Program-made: the position numbers and the translations under genes
In this document: positions 51,264-63,294 of the stretch, piece by piece
Layout: every line of letters starts with the position of its first letter
Numbering within the stretch: the first letter of the stretch is position 1
Assembly: GCA_000469685.2 (NCBI GenBank)
Contig: LS997566.1
Span: forward strand, 19,019,545 to 19,083,544
DNA: 64,000 nucleotides
Reading direction: 5' to 3'
From: Haemonchus contortus
Taxonomy: Eukaryota > Nematoda > Chromadorea > Rhabditida > Trichostrongylidae
The notes under the pieces: generated by a model
Told to the model about the DNA's origin: nothing
The model's database searches: none
Seen by the model: the letters and a program-made list of their open reading frames with translations, nothing else

Positions 51264-53400
51264 TGAGGCGGCCTTGCACTTCTGTAGAGATCTATCATGA
51301 GAAGAGCTTTTGTATATAATTCCTAAATTAACGTATTATTTTCGATTACATACTTGATCAACAGAAATCTTGCATCTTTAAATACAAACATTGCTGAGGT
51401 ATGAACGGAACAAAGGTGCTTTGATTTCATCACTTTGGATAGCTACATTAACGTTATTTGGAAATCAGTGGTTTCTACAATCTCGGGCATTTACTATTGA
51501 ATATTTTCGGGAAAATTTTTATTTTATTATTTCTGACGATGTGGCAGCTTCGCCAAACGCTGTGATTAGTTATAGTATTCAGTATGAGACTGTTGACGGT
51601 TCATTGACTATAGATGGCAAACATATTTGAATATGTGAAACCAGTGAATGATTACATAAGTGATAGTACTTCAGGATATTCAAGCATTTACAGTAGGCAC
51701 TCTTGTTACGAGTATACCATAATATGTATTATGAGGTTGTTAGAGCTTGATAAATAGTTGGCTCAATGTTCGTGTCCACGTCTCTTATGAATCAATTCTA
51801 GATCAGTCCCTCCCAAGTACCTGGCAGAGGTGAAATCCCACTCAGTCTTTTTTAGAAGAGACGATGTTGTGACAGGATGGGAGTATAGCTTCGTTGGAAC
51901 TCGATTCTGCGGGTCAGCACGATGAGTCTCCTAACCAGTGCGTTGCATCTGCAGAAGCGGTCGCAGTCGGTAGTAAGGCGAACATATTCATTAATAAACG
52001 CCAGTAAAGGAAGAAAATTGAGTCGATGTGAGAGACTATAGACCTTTTCCCTAGTCTCAGAAGCTTCGAATTGCAGAATTCTGAGATGGTCGAGCGCTGG
52101 ATGTTAGCCAGTACAATTTGAGGAGTTTCGAAAGTGCACATTCCATGATGCACAACAGGGTAGCTCCTCTCTTCTGAAATCACTGCTTTGCTACACCACC
52201 ACTCCTGCTCTTTTGTTATACAGCACATATTGAGAAATCACAAAACCACCTAAATTTTGTCAGGCAGTTTGACGCAGTTACAAAAATTTTTGGTTTAGTG
52301 AGGTTTCGGATTTGACATTAAAGTGCAATACATGACAAATTGTAGCAGTACCGACCAAAAGTAAAACGGAGGCAAATCCTGACGTCTTTCGAAGGTGCTC
52401 CTAGGTGTCCTGGCTTTATGAAGTTGTTCATCGCTTTAAGGAATTTGTCATCAACTCATTTCCTTCTACTGCACAATGAGAACTGTATCCCTTGAGTGCA
52501 GCAACACAAAACTACTCATTATCTGCAAACTTCGAGTTAACGAATATGAATATGGGCAGCTTATGTACTCATGAAGTTAATGAGGAAGCTCTCTGCAGAG
52601 TATTGGTTTGTGCTTCAACTTCCCTCACGTTTGATAATAAAGATATTCGTCCTTGAAGGTGTTAACGAAGATCCACAGATTCCTTCCGTCCGCCATCGAA
52701 AGCATAAAGATTCATCGAGTAGGAATGAATTGGAAGCTATCATATGATTTCATCTCTACTTTTCTGCTTGCTAATTATCTAGTAACCTCCGAAGATCTAC
52801 AGTCAAATGCAACTGGGTTTTTGCAGAGCTTCCACTTATTTGAAAAGACTGTTTTAGGCGCTTTATACGTATCAAGTTAGTGCCGCTTAAACGAAAACTC
52901 TTATAGATGGGAGACTGCATCACTTGCTTTTTTTGGAAGCCGGAAAATTCCACCTAACAGTCACTGGACCTTTTCACCCACTCAATCAACAAGGTCATCA
53001 TTTCTAGGACTACATAGACCCTTTGCTTTGCTTTCTCGGGAATCTACTATGCTGTGCACAAAATGTGTCGGAAACAGTTTTATCATGTTGTTTTCATTTT
53101 ATCATCATGTTGAAACTCAAATGACATGTTTCAAGGGCTCACCTTCAATTAGTATTTTTCCTTTTTTCTAGGTCACATTATTCGCTGTTACCAAATATGT
53201 ACCAAAGCAACACTGATGGCGTGCGCGTTGAAAATGGTTGTCTCTATTCTGTACAGTTTCTCCACGTCTGAGCCTTGCAAGTTACCCGTGGCTATTCATA
53301 TCTCCAAAACTGTAACCTTAATTGGCTCCGTTCTCATGATCCTCAAAAAGTCCCATAGAATCTCGGTATTTATGACAAGTTGCTAAGAAGAAGATGGAAT
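51264..53400. other. 3' flank of the asparaginase gene, no gene recognised
   Basis: AT-rich DNA without recognisable coding. Short frames (79-104 codons) show no motif. Confidence 0.4.
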
Positions 53401-53407
53401 AATGGGG

Positions 53408-53998
53408 CGATATGTGTTTCTAATGCACGAGTGCTTGAATAGGAAGCGTGAATCGGGATTCGGTGATGCAATCTAGGCAGGACAAGTACGACGTTATCGG
53501 ACTGAACGACACGAGGAGGCTTTGCGTGCTCCTTGCCATTTTCGAGACTGGATGGTGATAGAGAACTGCTCCTTGAAACATACGATAACAAAAGCGTAGG
53601 TGTGCCTGTCAACTTGGTCATGGACATCGATGCTTGCGAAAGCTTAACAATCCGCATCGGAAGTTTGCGATTGAGAACATGTAGCTCAATCCCAGCTCTA
53701 ACAATCCTCACTGCTTACCCGTCACTGTGAATTTGCGAAAAGTAGGAGCTAAAAGAGTTTTATATGAACCGGAAAAGCTCTTAAGAGAGAACCATACCTC
53801 CTTAAAGGTCATCATCGGTGATTTCAACGCAAGGATTGGCCTCTCAAGATATACTGAAGTGATGCATGTTTGGACTTACAAAACGAAAAGAAATGATCAG
53901 ACTGAAGGACTGGATGAGTTTATAATGTCGATCCGAACCATCTTTAGTGATTCGCAATTCTGGATGCCCTTTTGTCTGCAGTGAGCTTGGGAGCTAGC
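53408..53998 (+). pseudogene. RTE-type retrotransposon endonuclease domain, broken
   Basis: Order of readable motifs across frames: CVSNARVLE; DKYDVIGLNDTRR; RELLLETYD and VPVNLVMDID; LTIRIGSLRLRTC then IPALTILTAYPS; LKVIIGDFNARIGLSRYTE; LDEFIMSIRTIFSDSQFW. These are the successive landmarks of the apurinic-type endonuclease of RTE-like non-LTR elements (IGLTETRR, GDFNA). Several frameshifts interrupt it. It is probably the 5' part of the same element as the RT piece at 55575-55930. Confidence 0.82.
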
Positions 53999-54599
53999 CG
54001 GTAGACAGCCACACAATGTAAGAGTCCCCTCTGCGCTATATTCTGTTCTTGCTTCAATGAGAGGAGAGGAAAATCAATAAAGTTCGAAAAAATGCAGGAG
54101 ATCGTTAGCAATTGGTAACACTCCTTTTTCTTTGAATTTTGCGGGAATTCCTTTATTACAGATCCGAGGAACAGTATAACCAGCTCACACAACAACACGT
54201 GAAATCTTCATAATAGTACTAGGAAAGCAGAAAGTGTATACGTAAGTTACAAAGGGACGCTCGTCTTCCTCAAATTAACATACCAACATGAATATGAGAA
54301 CTAAATACAGGCAATCATTACAGACGTTCGAACTAGTAAAGCTATGCAGAGCAGTGATGAAGTAAGATTTGAAAGAAATAAGAGCAGCAGCTATGGCGAA
54401 AGTCGTCAAAGCCAGGAAGAGCATGTGCAGTGGCCGCTGGAGCTCCGCCATGCCCAAAATCAAGGTTACTTCCCTGTGTTGTCTTGAAAAGAAAACTTGC
54501 TGCATACTGAGAGGCAATAAAAAAGATTGTTTTTACATTTGCTCTGAGCTCTTTACCAGCCCCTTCTGTCTGTGTATCTACCATGTAACGTAGGATGGA

Positions 54600-55096
54600 T
54601 ATGTCGTCTATTAAGTTTCCGGGAATAAAAGCAGTATTTTTCGAGAGCCTTCCAAGATTGGCGGCAAAGCTCCTGCTTGGAAGGTGCATTTCCGATGAGA
54701 ATGATTTCTTTCTTTTTCCCTTCTTTCCGTGTGTATCCTCGATCGAGTTTCATCGGCACTGTAGAGGCTGCACCGATCACAAGGAAACCCATGTTGGTAT
54801 TTCAAATAACTTGTCATGACCAAAAGCGACCGCGAAAGGCAGTTCTGTACAGTTGTTGCTTGATGTAGTCAACTCCTTGTGCAATCGCGACATCCGAAAT
54901 CTCGTTCGAATACCCCCTTTTATTTCCGTCATAGTAATGTCGTCCAACATCTGCTTTCCCACTTTTACGAAGCCTTTTTCTCGGATTCGGAGAATTTTCT
55001 CGCTTTCTCCACTACTGATGAATTATTCTAAACCCACATTTCCGCTTTTCGACCTTAAAAGAGGTACCTTAGAATTATTGTGAACACGGCCTTCAA
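54600..55096 (-). mobile_element. MITE family A, copy 2, reverse and partial
   Basis: Read on the - strand it begins AAGGCCGTGTTCACAATAAT at about 55096. About 286 bases further it has CATGGGTTTCCTTGTGATCG and GGTGCAGCCTCTACAGTGCC (54810-54760), the same spacing as in the copy at 10798-11303. The other end is not recognisable. Confidence 0.6.
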
Positions 55097-55207
55097 CAAG
55101 ACTGTCTCCATCTTCAGATGGATGAAAGGCAACAGTGGTAAAAGCGGGTTCTTGGGGAAGTTCAGTACTATCAATCATATCCACACTATCACAAGTTTAA
55201 CATACTA

Positions 55208-55549
55208 GAGGCACGGTTCACGATAAGTTCGAACGCCCCTTGTAAGCATGAAGTAAAAGTGGCAATAAACTCGCCCTACTTCCAAAACCGCTCTCTAAAC
55301 GTAGTGAAAATAGAGGTTGTACGATATCACGATAAAGTGATATTCATGTAAGGAGTATCCGGACAAAATCTCAGTTGCTGCGATTGCGACGACATGAAGT
55401 CGGAACTTTCTAATACTGCCTTTCCTTTACCCATTTGCCCATGAGGAATTTTTTGAACTTCCTACATGGGAGTTTCTTGAGTTGGTACTGGCCCGAGTGA
55501 GTCTCTACAACTTTCCACCGATCGTAGTATACATCGTGAACTGTGCCTT
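55208..55549 (+). mobile_element. MITE family A, copy 3, inserted in an RTE element
   Basis: The left end reads GAGGCACGGTTCACGATAAG, and the right end, reverse complemented, reads AAGGCACAGTTCACGATGTA. The body has GAACTTCCTACATGGGAGTT near 55455, as in copy 1. It sits just upstream of reverse transcriptase motif A of the broken RTE copy. Confidence 0.7.
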
Positions 55550-55574
55550 TTCAATGTATAAAATACTGTTATGT

Positions 55575-55940
55575 GATCCTTTCATCAAATCGATTTGAAG
55601 GGCTTTGATGCCGTCGAGACGGAAGTAGTGCTTGAAGTATTGGAACCACGGTAACCTCACTCAGTAGCTCAAGCTCCTTCTTGATCTTCACAGCAAATTC
55701 ATTGTCAAGATTCTGCCATTCGACAAGAATGATCGTGCACCTTTGGAGAAGGATAATATGGGAGTGGAGGCCAATGCCTACTTAATTTCCGCTTTGCAGA
55801 CGACATCGTGATTATAACACCGACCATCGAGCAGGATAGACAAATTGGATGAATTTGGCAGCGCTTATAAAAAGATCGGCTTACAACTGAATTCGATACT
55901 GAACGAAGACGGTTTTAACGAGAAACGAATTGATACTTGA
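55575..55940 (+). pseudogene. RTE-type reverse transcriptase core fragment
   Basis: Reads IDLKGFDAVETEVVLEVLE (motif A with catalytic Asp) near 55588, LLDLHSKFIVKILPFDKND near 55675, NMGVEANA near 55757, and FRFADDIVIITPTIEQ near 55788 (the FADD active-site pair), with frame changes. Sequence usually found between LPF... and NMGV is missing, so there is an internal deletion. A Tc3-like element begins 60 bases downstream. Confidence 0.8.
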
Positions 55941-56031
55941 TGCTCCCTTCATATGAAACGAATCGAATATCTCCTAATCCCCTAGCTATGGGTATATACA
56001 GTGCGTCTCCGAATGATACAGCCAACCCTAA

Positions 56032-56125
56032 TTTTGACTCTCACAATCAGGGTTGGCGATTTGTGACTAAAAATTTTGATTTTGACTCTCACAATCAGGG
56101 TTGGCGATTTGTGACTAAAAATTTG
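56032..56125. repeat. 48-bp tandem duplication
   Basis: Two copies of TTTTGACTCTCACAATCAGG plus GTTGGCGATTTGTGAC, starting at 56032 and 56080. They lie next to the left TIR of the Tc3-like element, on the 3' side of the tRNA-like segment when read on the - strand. Confidence 0.93.
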
Positions 56126-56127
56126 GT

Positions 56128-56203
56128 CTCGAACGGGACCCGGACCCGTACTTCTGCTTTCCGGGCACCGTGCTCTATCCCTGCACTACCGAGACCCCGC
56201 TTG
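56128..56203 (-). repeat. tRNA-like (SINE head) sequence
   Basis: On the - strand it reads GGTCTCGGTAGTGCAGGGAT, AGAGCACGG (A-box-like) and ends CCCGTTCGAGACC (B-box-like). The GGTCTCG start can pair with the CGAGACC end. The B box overlaps that arm, so it cannot fold as a normal tRNA. It is a tRNA-derived remnant rather than a tRNA gene. Confidence 0.45.
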
Positions 56204-56357
56204 CACTCGCCTTCTTGATGGCTTATATGCCATAGCTTATTAGCACTGACACGTACAACGTGTTGAGCCGATTGGCCAATATCAGCACATAACCGTTAAG
56301 CTGTAAACTTTACATGATGGACGCCGCAGTAAGCGAAGCGGAAGATTCAGAAGGTGG

Positions 56358-56432
56358 GCGATTCATGGACAAAACTTCAGTCTCGGGAGAGACTCGAACC
56401 CGCCCTAGACTGAAGTTTTGTCCATAAATCGC
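56358..56432. repeat. Inverted repeat enclosing a tRNA 3'-like segment
   Basis: ATGGACAAAACTTCAGTCT (56365-56383) pairs perfectly with 56407-56425. The pairing extends outward by GCGATT/AATCGC with one mismatch. The 23-base loop, read on the - strand, is AGGGCGGGTTCGAGTCTCTC-like, a tRNA T-arm/B-box sequence. Confidence 0.8.
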
Positions 56433-56747
56433 AAACCTTGTGAGACTCCGCTATGCGTTTTCACTGTTTCAAACTTAACTTCCACAAAACTCAGGCTTTC
56501 TGCTAGAAACTCAAACAGTGGAAACATAGACAGTTACTCATATAATGATAGTTGAACAGTCCAGAAGCGAATACACATACAAACATACAACTAAAACTGG
56601 CGCTTTGTTTTCAAATCGCCCGCCAACACACACTTCCTTTTCCTATAACTGGTGGGTTTTTATAGTGGAAGTTTTGGGTGGTTCTTACTGTCTTGAGTTA
56701 CGTCATGCACCCACTACATTATCAAGGCTAAGGTAAGGCATTCCGGA

Positions 56748-57650
56748 ATGCGTAACTTGCGGCAAGACCAAGTTTACACCATAACTCGGAGCTTCCACGA
56801 AGGCTTAAAGCCTAGGCAAGTTTCAAGGAGTGTCAATTCGATATGTTTAAACTATTTGGAAGAAATATATAAGGACATGAAGTCAAAAAAGTCAAAAAGT
56901 CAAGTTGAAGTCAAAAAAACCGGAAGCAGCAAGAACTGTTTGAGCACTGTCCAACACGACGTCTGATGAAGGCCGGTTTGTTCGAACGTCATCCAGCAAA
57001 AAAACCGCTGATTTCTGCCAAGGATAGCAAAGCACATTTCGATTGCTCTCATGTTGACAAGAACTGGGCCGTTCAGCAATGGCGTAAGGTCATCTGAGGA
57101 GACGAATCGAAGTTTTTGTTGTTCGCAACGGATGGAATCAAGTTTGTGCGACATTCTGTGGGTACCAGATACCATCCAAAATACCAGGAGCCGACCGTTA
57201 AGCGTGGCGGAGGTTCGGTAATCGTTCACGGCAGCTTGTGCGGCCAATGAATTGATTCCCTTCACAGAATCGAGGGTAAGATGGATTCGAAGATGCACCT
57301 CCCTGTCATGGAGACCGTTATCTAGCCGTCTGTCCGCGGCATGGCTCGCAAGGGTTCCATTTTCCAACAGGGCAAGGTACAAATCGGAGCCGCTCACCAA
57401 GTGGTTCTGCGATAACAACGTATCTCTCTTGACGTGGCCGTCGCAGTCTCCCGATCTGAATCTCATCGAGAAATACTCGAGCGTAAAGTAAAAGGCCTCA
57501 GGGCTCGAAGAGAGCACAAAAAGTTCCCCAGCGGAAGACAGCATGAGAGAATATCCCTTAGGAGGAGATCGACAAACTTATCGAGTCCATGCCACGCCGA
57601 TGTCAAGCGGTCATTGACGCCAAGGTTATGCGACAAAGTATTGGTGTAGT
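56748..57650 (+). pseudogene. Tc1-like transposase pseudogene, nested
   Basis: The N-terminal helix-turn-helix region is at 56748-56960. The catalytic region runs from GLFERHPAKKPLISAKDSKA (about 56972). VIxGDESKFLLF (about 57088) has its tryptophan codon changed to TGA. GTRYHPKYQEPTVKRGGGSV (about 57158) follows. In IFQQGKVQ (about 57358) the family's QQDN Asp is lost. SQSPDLNLIEK (about 57446) keeps the third acidic residue. Stops and frameshifts are scattered through it. The family is Tc1 (DDE). A 214-codon frame on the opposite strand (56900-57544) is only its shadow. Confidence 0.85.
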
Positions 57651-57899
57651 AGTTGTTATACATATTGCTGTTATACAAGTTGTTGTGCTTAGAAATAGGA
57701 AAATCAGATAGATTTAAGATTATACAAATATTATGGTGTTTGGTCACAAAAAGATGTACAGTATTTCAAAATACTTCAAAACCAACCTAGGCAGCGGAAA
57801 ACATGCTCCCCTACCACATTTCTTAATAGACATTCACCTGAAAAAAAAGATGAAAAGACAGCCATATGAAAAAGTTACGTTTGAAGAAGGGAAAAGCAT

Positions 57900-58400
57900 T
57901 TTTCACCGACCGGCACTTTGGTCCACCATTCCTTCGAATCACGGCAAAAATACGGTAGGCTCAAAAAAAGAATATCAATCAGTTCCTGGTCTACTTAGGC
58001 CCATGCTTCGATGGTCGCTTTTTTCAACTCATTAACGCCTCGGAATTGCTTGTTTTGAGAGTATATCTTCCGCACCACGGAGCAGTTCGCCGGCAAGGCC
58101 AGATTCGTAACCCGATGCCGAGAGCCAAGCTTTTGTGCTCCTGTTGACGTGAATTGGGGCGTTATCTTGCTTAAAAGGGAGAGTTCGATGGTGATTCTGA
58201 CGCCAGAAAGGGAGAAGGGATGTCCAGCGTTTATTCTTGTTCCATAGATTATAGGATTCTTGATGAAATTGTCCGCAACTGCGTGATATCTATTCAAATC
58301 TCGCGCGATTCTGCGACGACAGTTTTCCTTTTCGAGAAGATTCGTCCTTTTTTGAATTCCGAAAGCAATTTTTCTCTTCCCGCTGCTTGAAAATGAAGAA
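57900..58400 (-). pseudogene. Tc3-like transposase remnant with deleted core
   Basis: On the - strand the N-terminal part ARDLNRYHAVADNFIKNP (about 58310-58250) is followed closely by DNAPIHVN-like and then VRKIYSQNKQFRGVNELKKA (about 58080-58010), the C-terminal end of a Tc3 transposase. Most of the catalytic core is missing. It belongs to the element bounded by the TIRs at 55999 and 58662. Confidence 0.75.
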
Positions 58401-58904
58401 CATTACAGAAACGAAGCAATTTCGTTGCATTGAACTGAAACAAGACTAAAAGACATGAATTGGCTCTATGATTCAGAGAGTTGGAAAAGCACCCTTTACT
58501 GAAAAATTGGCAAAGGAAATGTTTGTGTTTCCGAGCTGGGAATTGGTGGTAATGTGCGAATGACGACTCAGATTTGACGCATTTTTCACTTCCTCACTTT
58601 TTCAGTAACATCGTATACTGTCAATCGAAATTGGGCGGGGCGTATCATTTGGAGACGCACTGTAGGTCGAGAAGTCAAGATGATGACGACCTAACATGAG
58701 CTTAGTAAAAGCGCGTGAGGGGCATTCTAGAATATCAAGAGGTAGCGATGAAGACAAAGAATATCGGTCTCCGCACTCGTACTTATACCTATACGGCTCG
58801 CCTTCATTTATTTGCGAGCATCAGCAACAAACCATTCGTTTCTGTCTTTCGCAATCGCAATCCATGGTAGATTCAAAATCCCACAAAGATGACGATGTGA
58901 AGGA

Positions 58905-60145
58905 TTGTTAAGCTGCTGTCGCAGTTGTTTTACGTGATCGACGAGCACATCCCCCATCTCGCTGCAGGGCTACGCTCAGATCGTGAAGATAGTGCGAAAC
59001 CCACCCGACTGTTCCTCTTGTCCAATTGTCATCATCTCTTCTCATGATATGAGTGGCCAACCGAAATCTGGAATTTTTCATATATTCCACTGGTCGCAAA
59101 GGCGAGACATTCTGCGCATGTCGGGGCTGCGAAGTCCGGCACGGCGTTGAGTGAGCTGGTTGGACCTCGACAGATATCGCCGGAATGCTCTGTACATATG
59201 CTCAAGGCCCTTGACATAGATGGACTGGTCTCCTGAGTCTTCTCTCCGTAAAAGAACTGTAAAATAACAGGTTATTGCGAAGTTTTGTATCAGCCAGATT
59301 CAAAAATCCGAGGGATGCCCACTCTGCTTTCTGCCGTATCGCAAGTTCTTCCTTTATGTCGTTGTCCTCGAGATAAGATATCATATCATATAGAGGAGTA
59401 TCATCGATCCTGATTTGAAGTTTATCAGCCCATACACCCTTCAGAAACTGTGTCTTTTGTTGGTTGATTGGTCCTACCTTCTCTCCTGCTTTATTGAGTT
59501 CAGCAAGCATTGTCTCAGTTTTCGCAACGCTACTTGAAAAGAAAACGATGTCGTCCGCAAAGATGTCGTCAAAGATTTGAGAGGGACCGTCAATCCATCC
59601 AAATGCCCTTTTCGTCGCAATTTAAAGACCTCATATCCCTTTGCAGTGGCACTTTGAGTCTTTTCGGCGAAACGGTGTCGCCTTGCCTCACACCCTTCCT
59701 AAGGGGATGGCGAGAGGTCGATAGAACAGCTTCAACTGACTACTGCAGTCAGTTAGTGTTCTTACATAGGAAGGCATACGGAATTCTTGGCGTACTCTGA
59801 TGATCATTGCGACCGCTTGTATGTGGTCTGAGCAGCTGAATCCTTTTAGGAATCCGGCCTGCTCCACACGTTGAGCTTCATTAAACGTCCGCGATATGTG
59901 GGTCAGAATGATCTTCGTGAACAGCTTGTAAAGCACACTCAACAAGCTTACTGGTGGTAGTTGCGAAGATCATCCCGGCCGCCCTTCTTGTGAAGAATGA
60001 CCATCCGCGAGTTTCTCCACTGGTTGGGGATCTTCTCCCTCTGAAGGTAAGGTGTCATGTATGTTGCAAGGAGCGCAGGTGTTGTTTTCGTAGCCACCTG
60101 CAAGGAGTGGCTAGACTGAAACCTTGTCTGAGGTCTCCGCACTCA
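58905..60145 (-). pseudogene. RTE-type reverse transcriptase, 5'-truncated
   Basis: Read on the - strand: LQREKIPNQWRNSRMVILHK then KKGGRDDLRNYHQ (60070-59950); LLSVLYKLFTKIILTHISRT (about 59940); EQAGFLKGFSCSDHIQAVA (about 59850); SYVRTLTDCSSQLKLFYRPL (about 59740); IFADDIVFFSS with the FADD pair at 59550-59561; LNKAGEKVGPINQQKTQFLK (about 59495); and the C-terminal RLATHIMRRDDDNWTRGTV (about 59070). Frameshifts separate the blocks, motif A appears deleted and the endonuclease part is absent. It is typical of the RTE elements abundant in hookworm-type genomes. Confidence 0.85.
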
Positions 60146-60149
60146 CCTT

Positions 60150-62780
60150 CTTAAAATCCTCTAGCAGTATGAGCAAGACGATTTTCGAATTCCAAAAATT
60201 TTCTCAATCCTGATTTTTCACCGAAGGAACACTGGCATGACTTATTTGGCTCTTTACAGGGGCGAATGGAGAAGATACTGGATTGAGAATCTGATGTCCA
60301 AAAGACACGAAGATAGTATTTCCTGTTGACATGTGCGTAGAAGTGACTCTCATTTCTGATAATCAAGTTCATTGAACTCCGAAACGTTTTAAAGGAACCA
60401 TACCCAGCTGAGTACCTTTTTCATTCCTGCAGTCTTCGGCGGCAGAGTCACTGATATGTGCAATTTGTTCTACTATAGATCTCTATTGACCCAGTGTAGA
60501 GGTTGTATCCAGTTCTATTCAACGTATCACCTTTGTTCATGTCTTCAACTCCCTTGTGATCTCTTCTGAGGGCCTTTGTCAATTGCATGCCCCATCACTA
60601 TTTGTTATTATTGTAAAACTTAAGGTTTTCCTCCCCGTCACATGCACTTCGGCCTTTTCATCTGAATGTAGGTTTTCAAATCATTACCTTGTTCACTTGA
60701 GTTTTAGGAAAGGGGAAGTGTTTGCTGGAAACTTCGTATCAGTCCAGACGTTCTCCAGAATTTTGTGGGATCTTTCATGGAGTTCCTGTGTAAAGGCACT
60801 AATCATGCGTTCAAACTATCCGGCCGGAAGTGCCTATCCATAATTGGTATGTAATCCTTTACGAGCTCGACACCGCTGTAGGCACTCGAACGTCTGCACT
60901 CAGCTGCTCTCTGAATGTCGCACACTTCACTTTTTGTACACTAGTTCCTGAAGATGAAAAAGGGTTCTCCTCATCAAACACACCCTACGAGGTTCTATCG
61001 CAATGGAAATCATTTGTAGATGGATACCATGGAAGTAAGAGTGTCAAGTGAAAACTTCATAGGATTCCCGTACTGGATAATGCGCTGTATATATAATATC
61101 CTAATGCTAATGCCCAGGTCTAATGCACTCAAATGTAAAGGCTGAAGTGCAAATACAATAAGCAGTGCAATAAGGAGCATCCCTAGCCAGACAGAGTTGT
61201 AGGGTTTTGAATGACTCGAAATCAATTTTTATCAGAGGCTTTTGCACGGTAGCTGCGGTTCGATATAGAGTGTCTTCTCTTGCGCGCACATTGCTCGCAA
61301 GAGAAGACAATCTTCCTTGTGCGGTATGGCCTTCTGTCTTATTATTTTTATTCACTACTTCGCTCAATTTGTATTCGTTCTCTTCGGCTCGCGTAATTTC
61401 TAGTCCCAATGCAGTCTTATAAGCGTGTTATTCAGTAGCGACCAGTCCGGTGAAATGCGCTAGTTCTTGGCTAATGCGTGAGGGATTGGTCGATCCACCA
61501 TTATTGGATTTTGCTGTTGACCTCACGTTCTTTGATCTTCCCTTATATGGGCACACCTGTTCCACGTTTTCTCGAATGGGGAGAGCACCCGCGTGTTCCT
61601 ACCTCAGATGTCTCATGTATTTGAACGATTTTCGTCGAGGTGTGTTAGAAATCTACGAATCTACGGCAGTGTGTAGAGAAGCTATTTTTGGATATATCCT
61701 TCGAGCTAAGTACTTCGGTCAAAGAAGGTTTTGTCGAGACAGCGCCTCGTCTTTCATATACTCAGAGGAAAAAAAATAAACAGTCAAGGGAATGCCTACG
61801 TAGCTCTAAACGAAGGGAGGTCACCAACCCTTCAAAATCAGCTCGTTCAGTGAAGGTGCCTCATACATTCAAGGAAAACGAGAGAATGGTCTCAATTATT
61901 GTAGTGGGACCACTGCGCCTCTCAATGTGAAAGTATTCGGATCAACATTTTTTTGTTCAACATGACTAACAGTGTTTTCAACATTTTAGCTCACTTGAAG
62001 ATCCTGTCTCAATTTACAGATTTGGTAAAAGGATTACTCGTAGAAATAGGTTACTCAAATTGGTCTTATCGTGTTCGAGGTTTCAAAAAAATGCGATTCA
62101 GAGAAATGCGAATCCGCTTCGTGCTCTTCCGTAGTCCTTTGTCAGCGAATCCCTGCTTTTTGAGGAGAGAAACTGAAGACGGTGAAAGATGTTCTTCTGA
62201 ATAGCAATGAACTTATCCGTTTTGTCTGTCAAGTGTATTACTACAAATTTTGGGAATAAATTGTTCACTCTCAGAGAAACTAGCTGAATGTCCGCATTCT
62301 CAGAACTGCTCCTTTGAAGGTCATTCTCAGTTCCACTGAACTGCTTCACTGAATTCTCAGAAAATTTATTAAGTATTCATCAACGAATCGATCCATTCTT
62401 AAAAAATTCAACATTCATCTTTTCCCTTTCTAAGACTGATTATGTAATAATAGTTCTTCAAATCACAGCGATAGGAATGGTTGGAAGCTAATTTTGATAT
62501 TTCTACTGTGTTCGGTAGTGTAGGGACAAACAATTCAGTGTTCGGATGTAATCGTCGGAACGCGTAGGAAGGGTGAAGGCGTGGCCTAGTCGTTCAGCCA
62601 TATACTTCGTCTTGTGTGCGTTTCTAGGCACAAACTCCGGATGGCTTTGAGACAGTTGCCTCTGGTACTTATGATGATTTTTTCAGAGTAATTTAAGATA
62701 ATACCATCAAGATAATCCCATGTAAGACAGCACAGTGTTGTACTAGTGATGAGCACTAAGAAATCATCAAATGTATTAGT
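60150..62780. other. No gene recognised; one hairpin
   Basis: Short frames only. A 13-base perfect inverted repeat, GTCTTCTCTTGCG (61272-61284) with CGCAAGAGAAGAC (61296-61308), has an 11-base loop. Confidence 0.4.
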
Positions 62781-62789
62781 GACCTTTGT

Positions 62790-63230
62790 GTGGATGCTGG
62801 GATCGTCTCCTTACAGGAGACTTCAACTTCCTTGATTTAAAATGGAAGGATTGGGAGTCTTTGTGTTCGAGAGTAACTCAAAATTTTTCAGACAAGGTCA
62901 TAAAGCATGGTTTATGTCAGTTTGTAAGAGTTGGGATCAGATTAACGAAAGTTTCAGAGCTTTCATCCTCTATTGATCAATCTATCGCCAAGAGAGTAGG
63001 GGTGCTGACGCCTGTAGAGACAAGTGTTTACGCTAGCGTAGAGCTTTGTCTGCACTTGCATGACTACGTTTGTCATTGCAAAGCGCGAGTTATGAGAAAA
63101 TCTCAATCTTCTTGAACTTTATCGGCTGGTTTGACCTCTTCAGAGGTATGAATGTAAACAAAATGTGTGAGATGGTCCTTTCAAACTTCGACAATGCGTT
63201 GACCGATATGTTCCAGTGCGTAATGTGTGA
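62790..63230 (+). pseudogene. CR1-like non-LTR endonuclease fragment
   Basis: Reads LLTGDFNFLDLKWKDWES, then KVIKHGLCQFVRVGIRLT and, after a frame change near 63100, FIGWFDLFRGMNVNKMCEMV then LSNFDNALTDMF. The GDFN motif, the (H/G)L.QFV..(P/I)TR-like stretch and the following W..LF segment are landmarks of CR1/jockey-type endonucleases. It is truncated at both ends. Confidence 0.65.
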
Positions 63231-63294
63231 TTGTGTGCAGCGCATATATCACGCTTTCTCAATTCCTTTTTCGATAAGAAAATTACTTGTCGGA

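Larger units (their letters stand above)
55999..58662. mobile_element. Tc3-like element enlarged by nested insertions
   Basis: The left end is CAGTGCGTCTCCGAATGATA, and the right end, reverse complemented, is CAGTGCGTCTCCAAATGATA. TA flanks are at 55997-55998 and 58663-58664. The length of 2664 bp exceeds a normal Tc3. Inside are a 48-bp duplication, tRNA-like sequence, a dead Tc1-type transposase and an internally deleted Tc3 transposase. Confidence 0.82.

Noticed and set aside
56900..57544. 214-codon open frame (-), among the longest in the window
   Set aside because: It is exactly antisense to a Tc1-like transposase whose + strand frames show family motifs.
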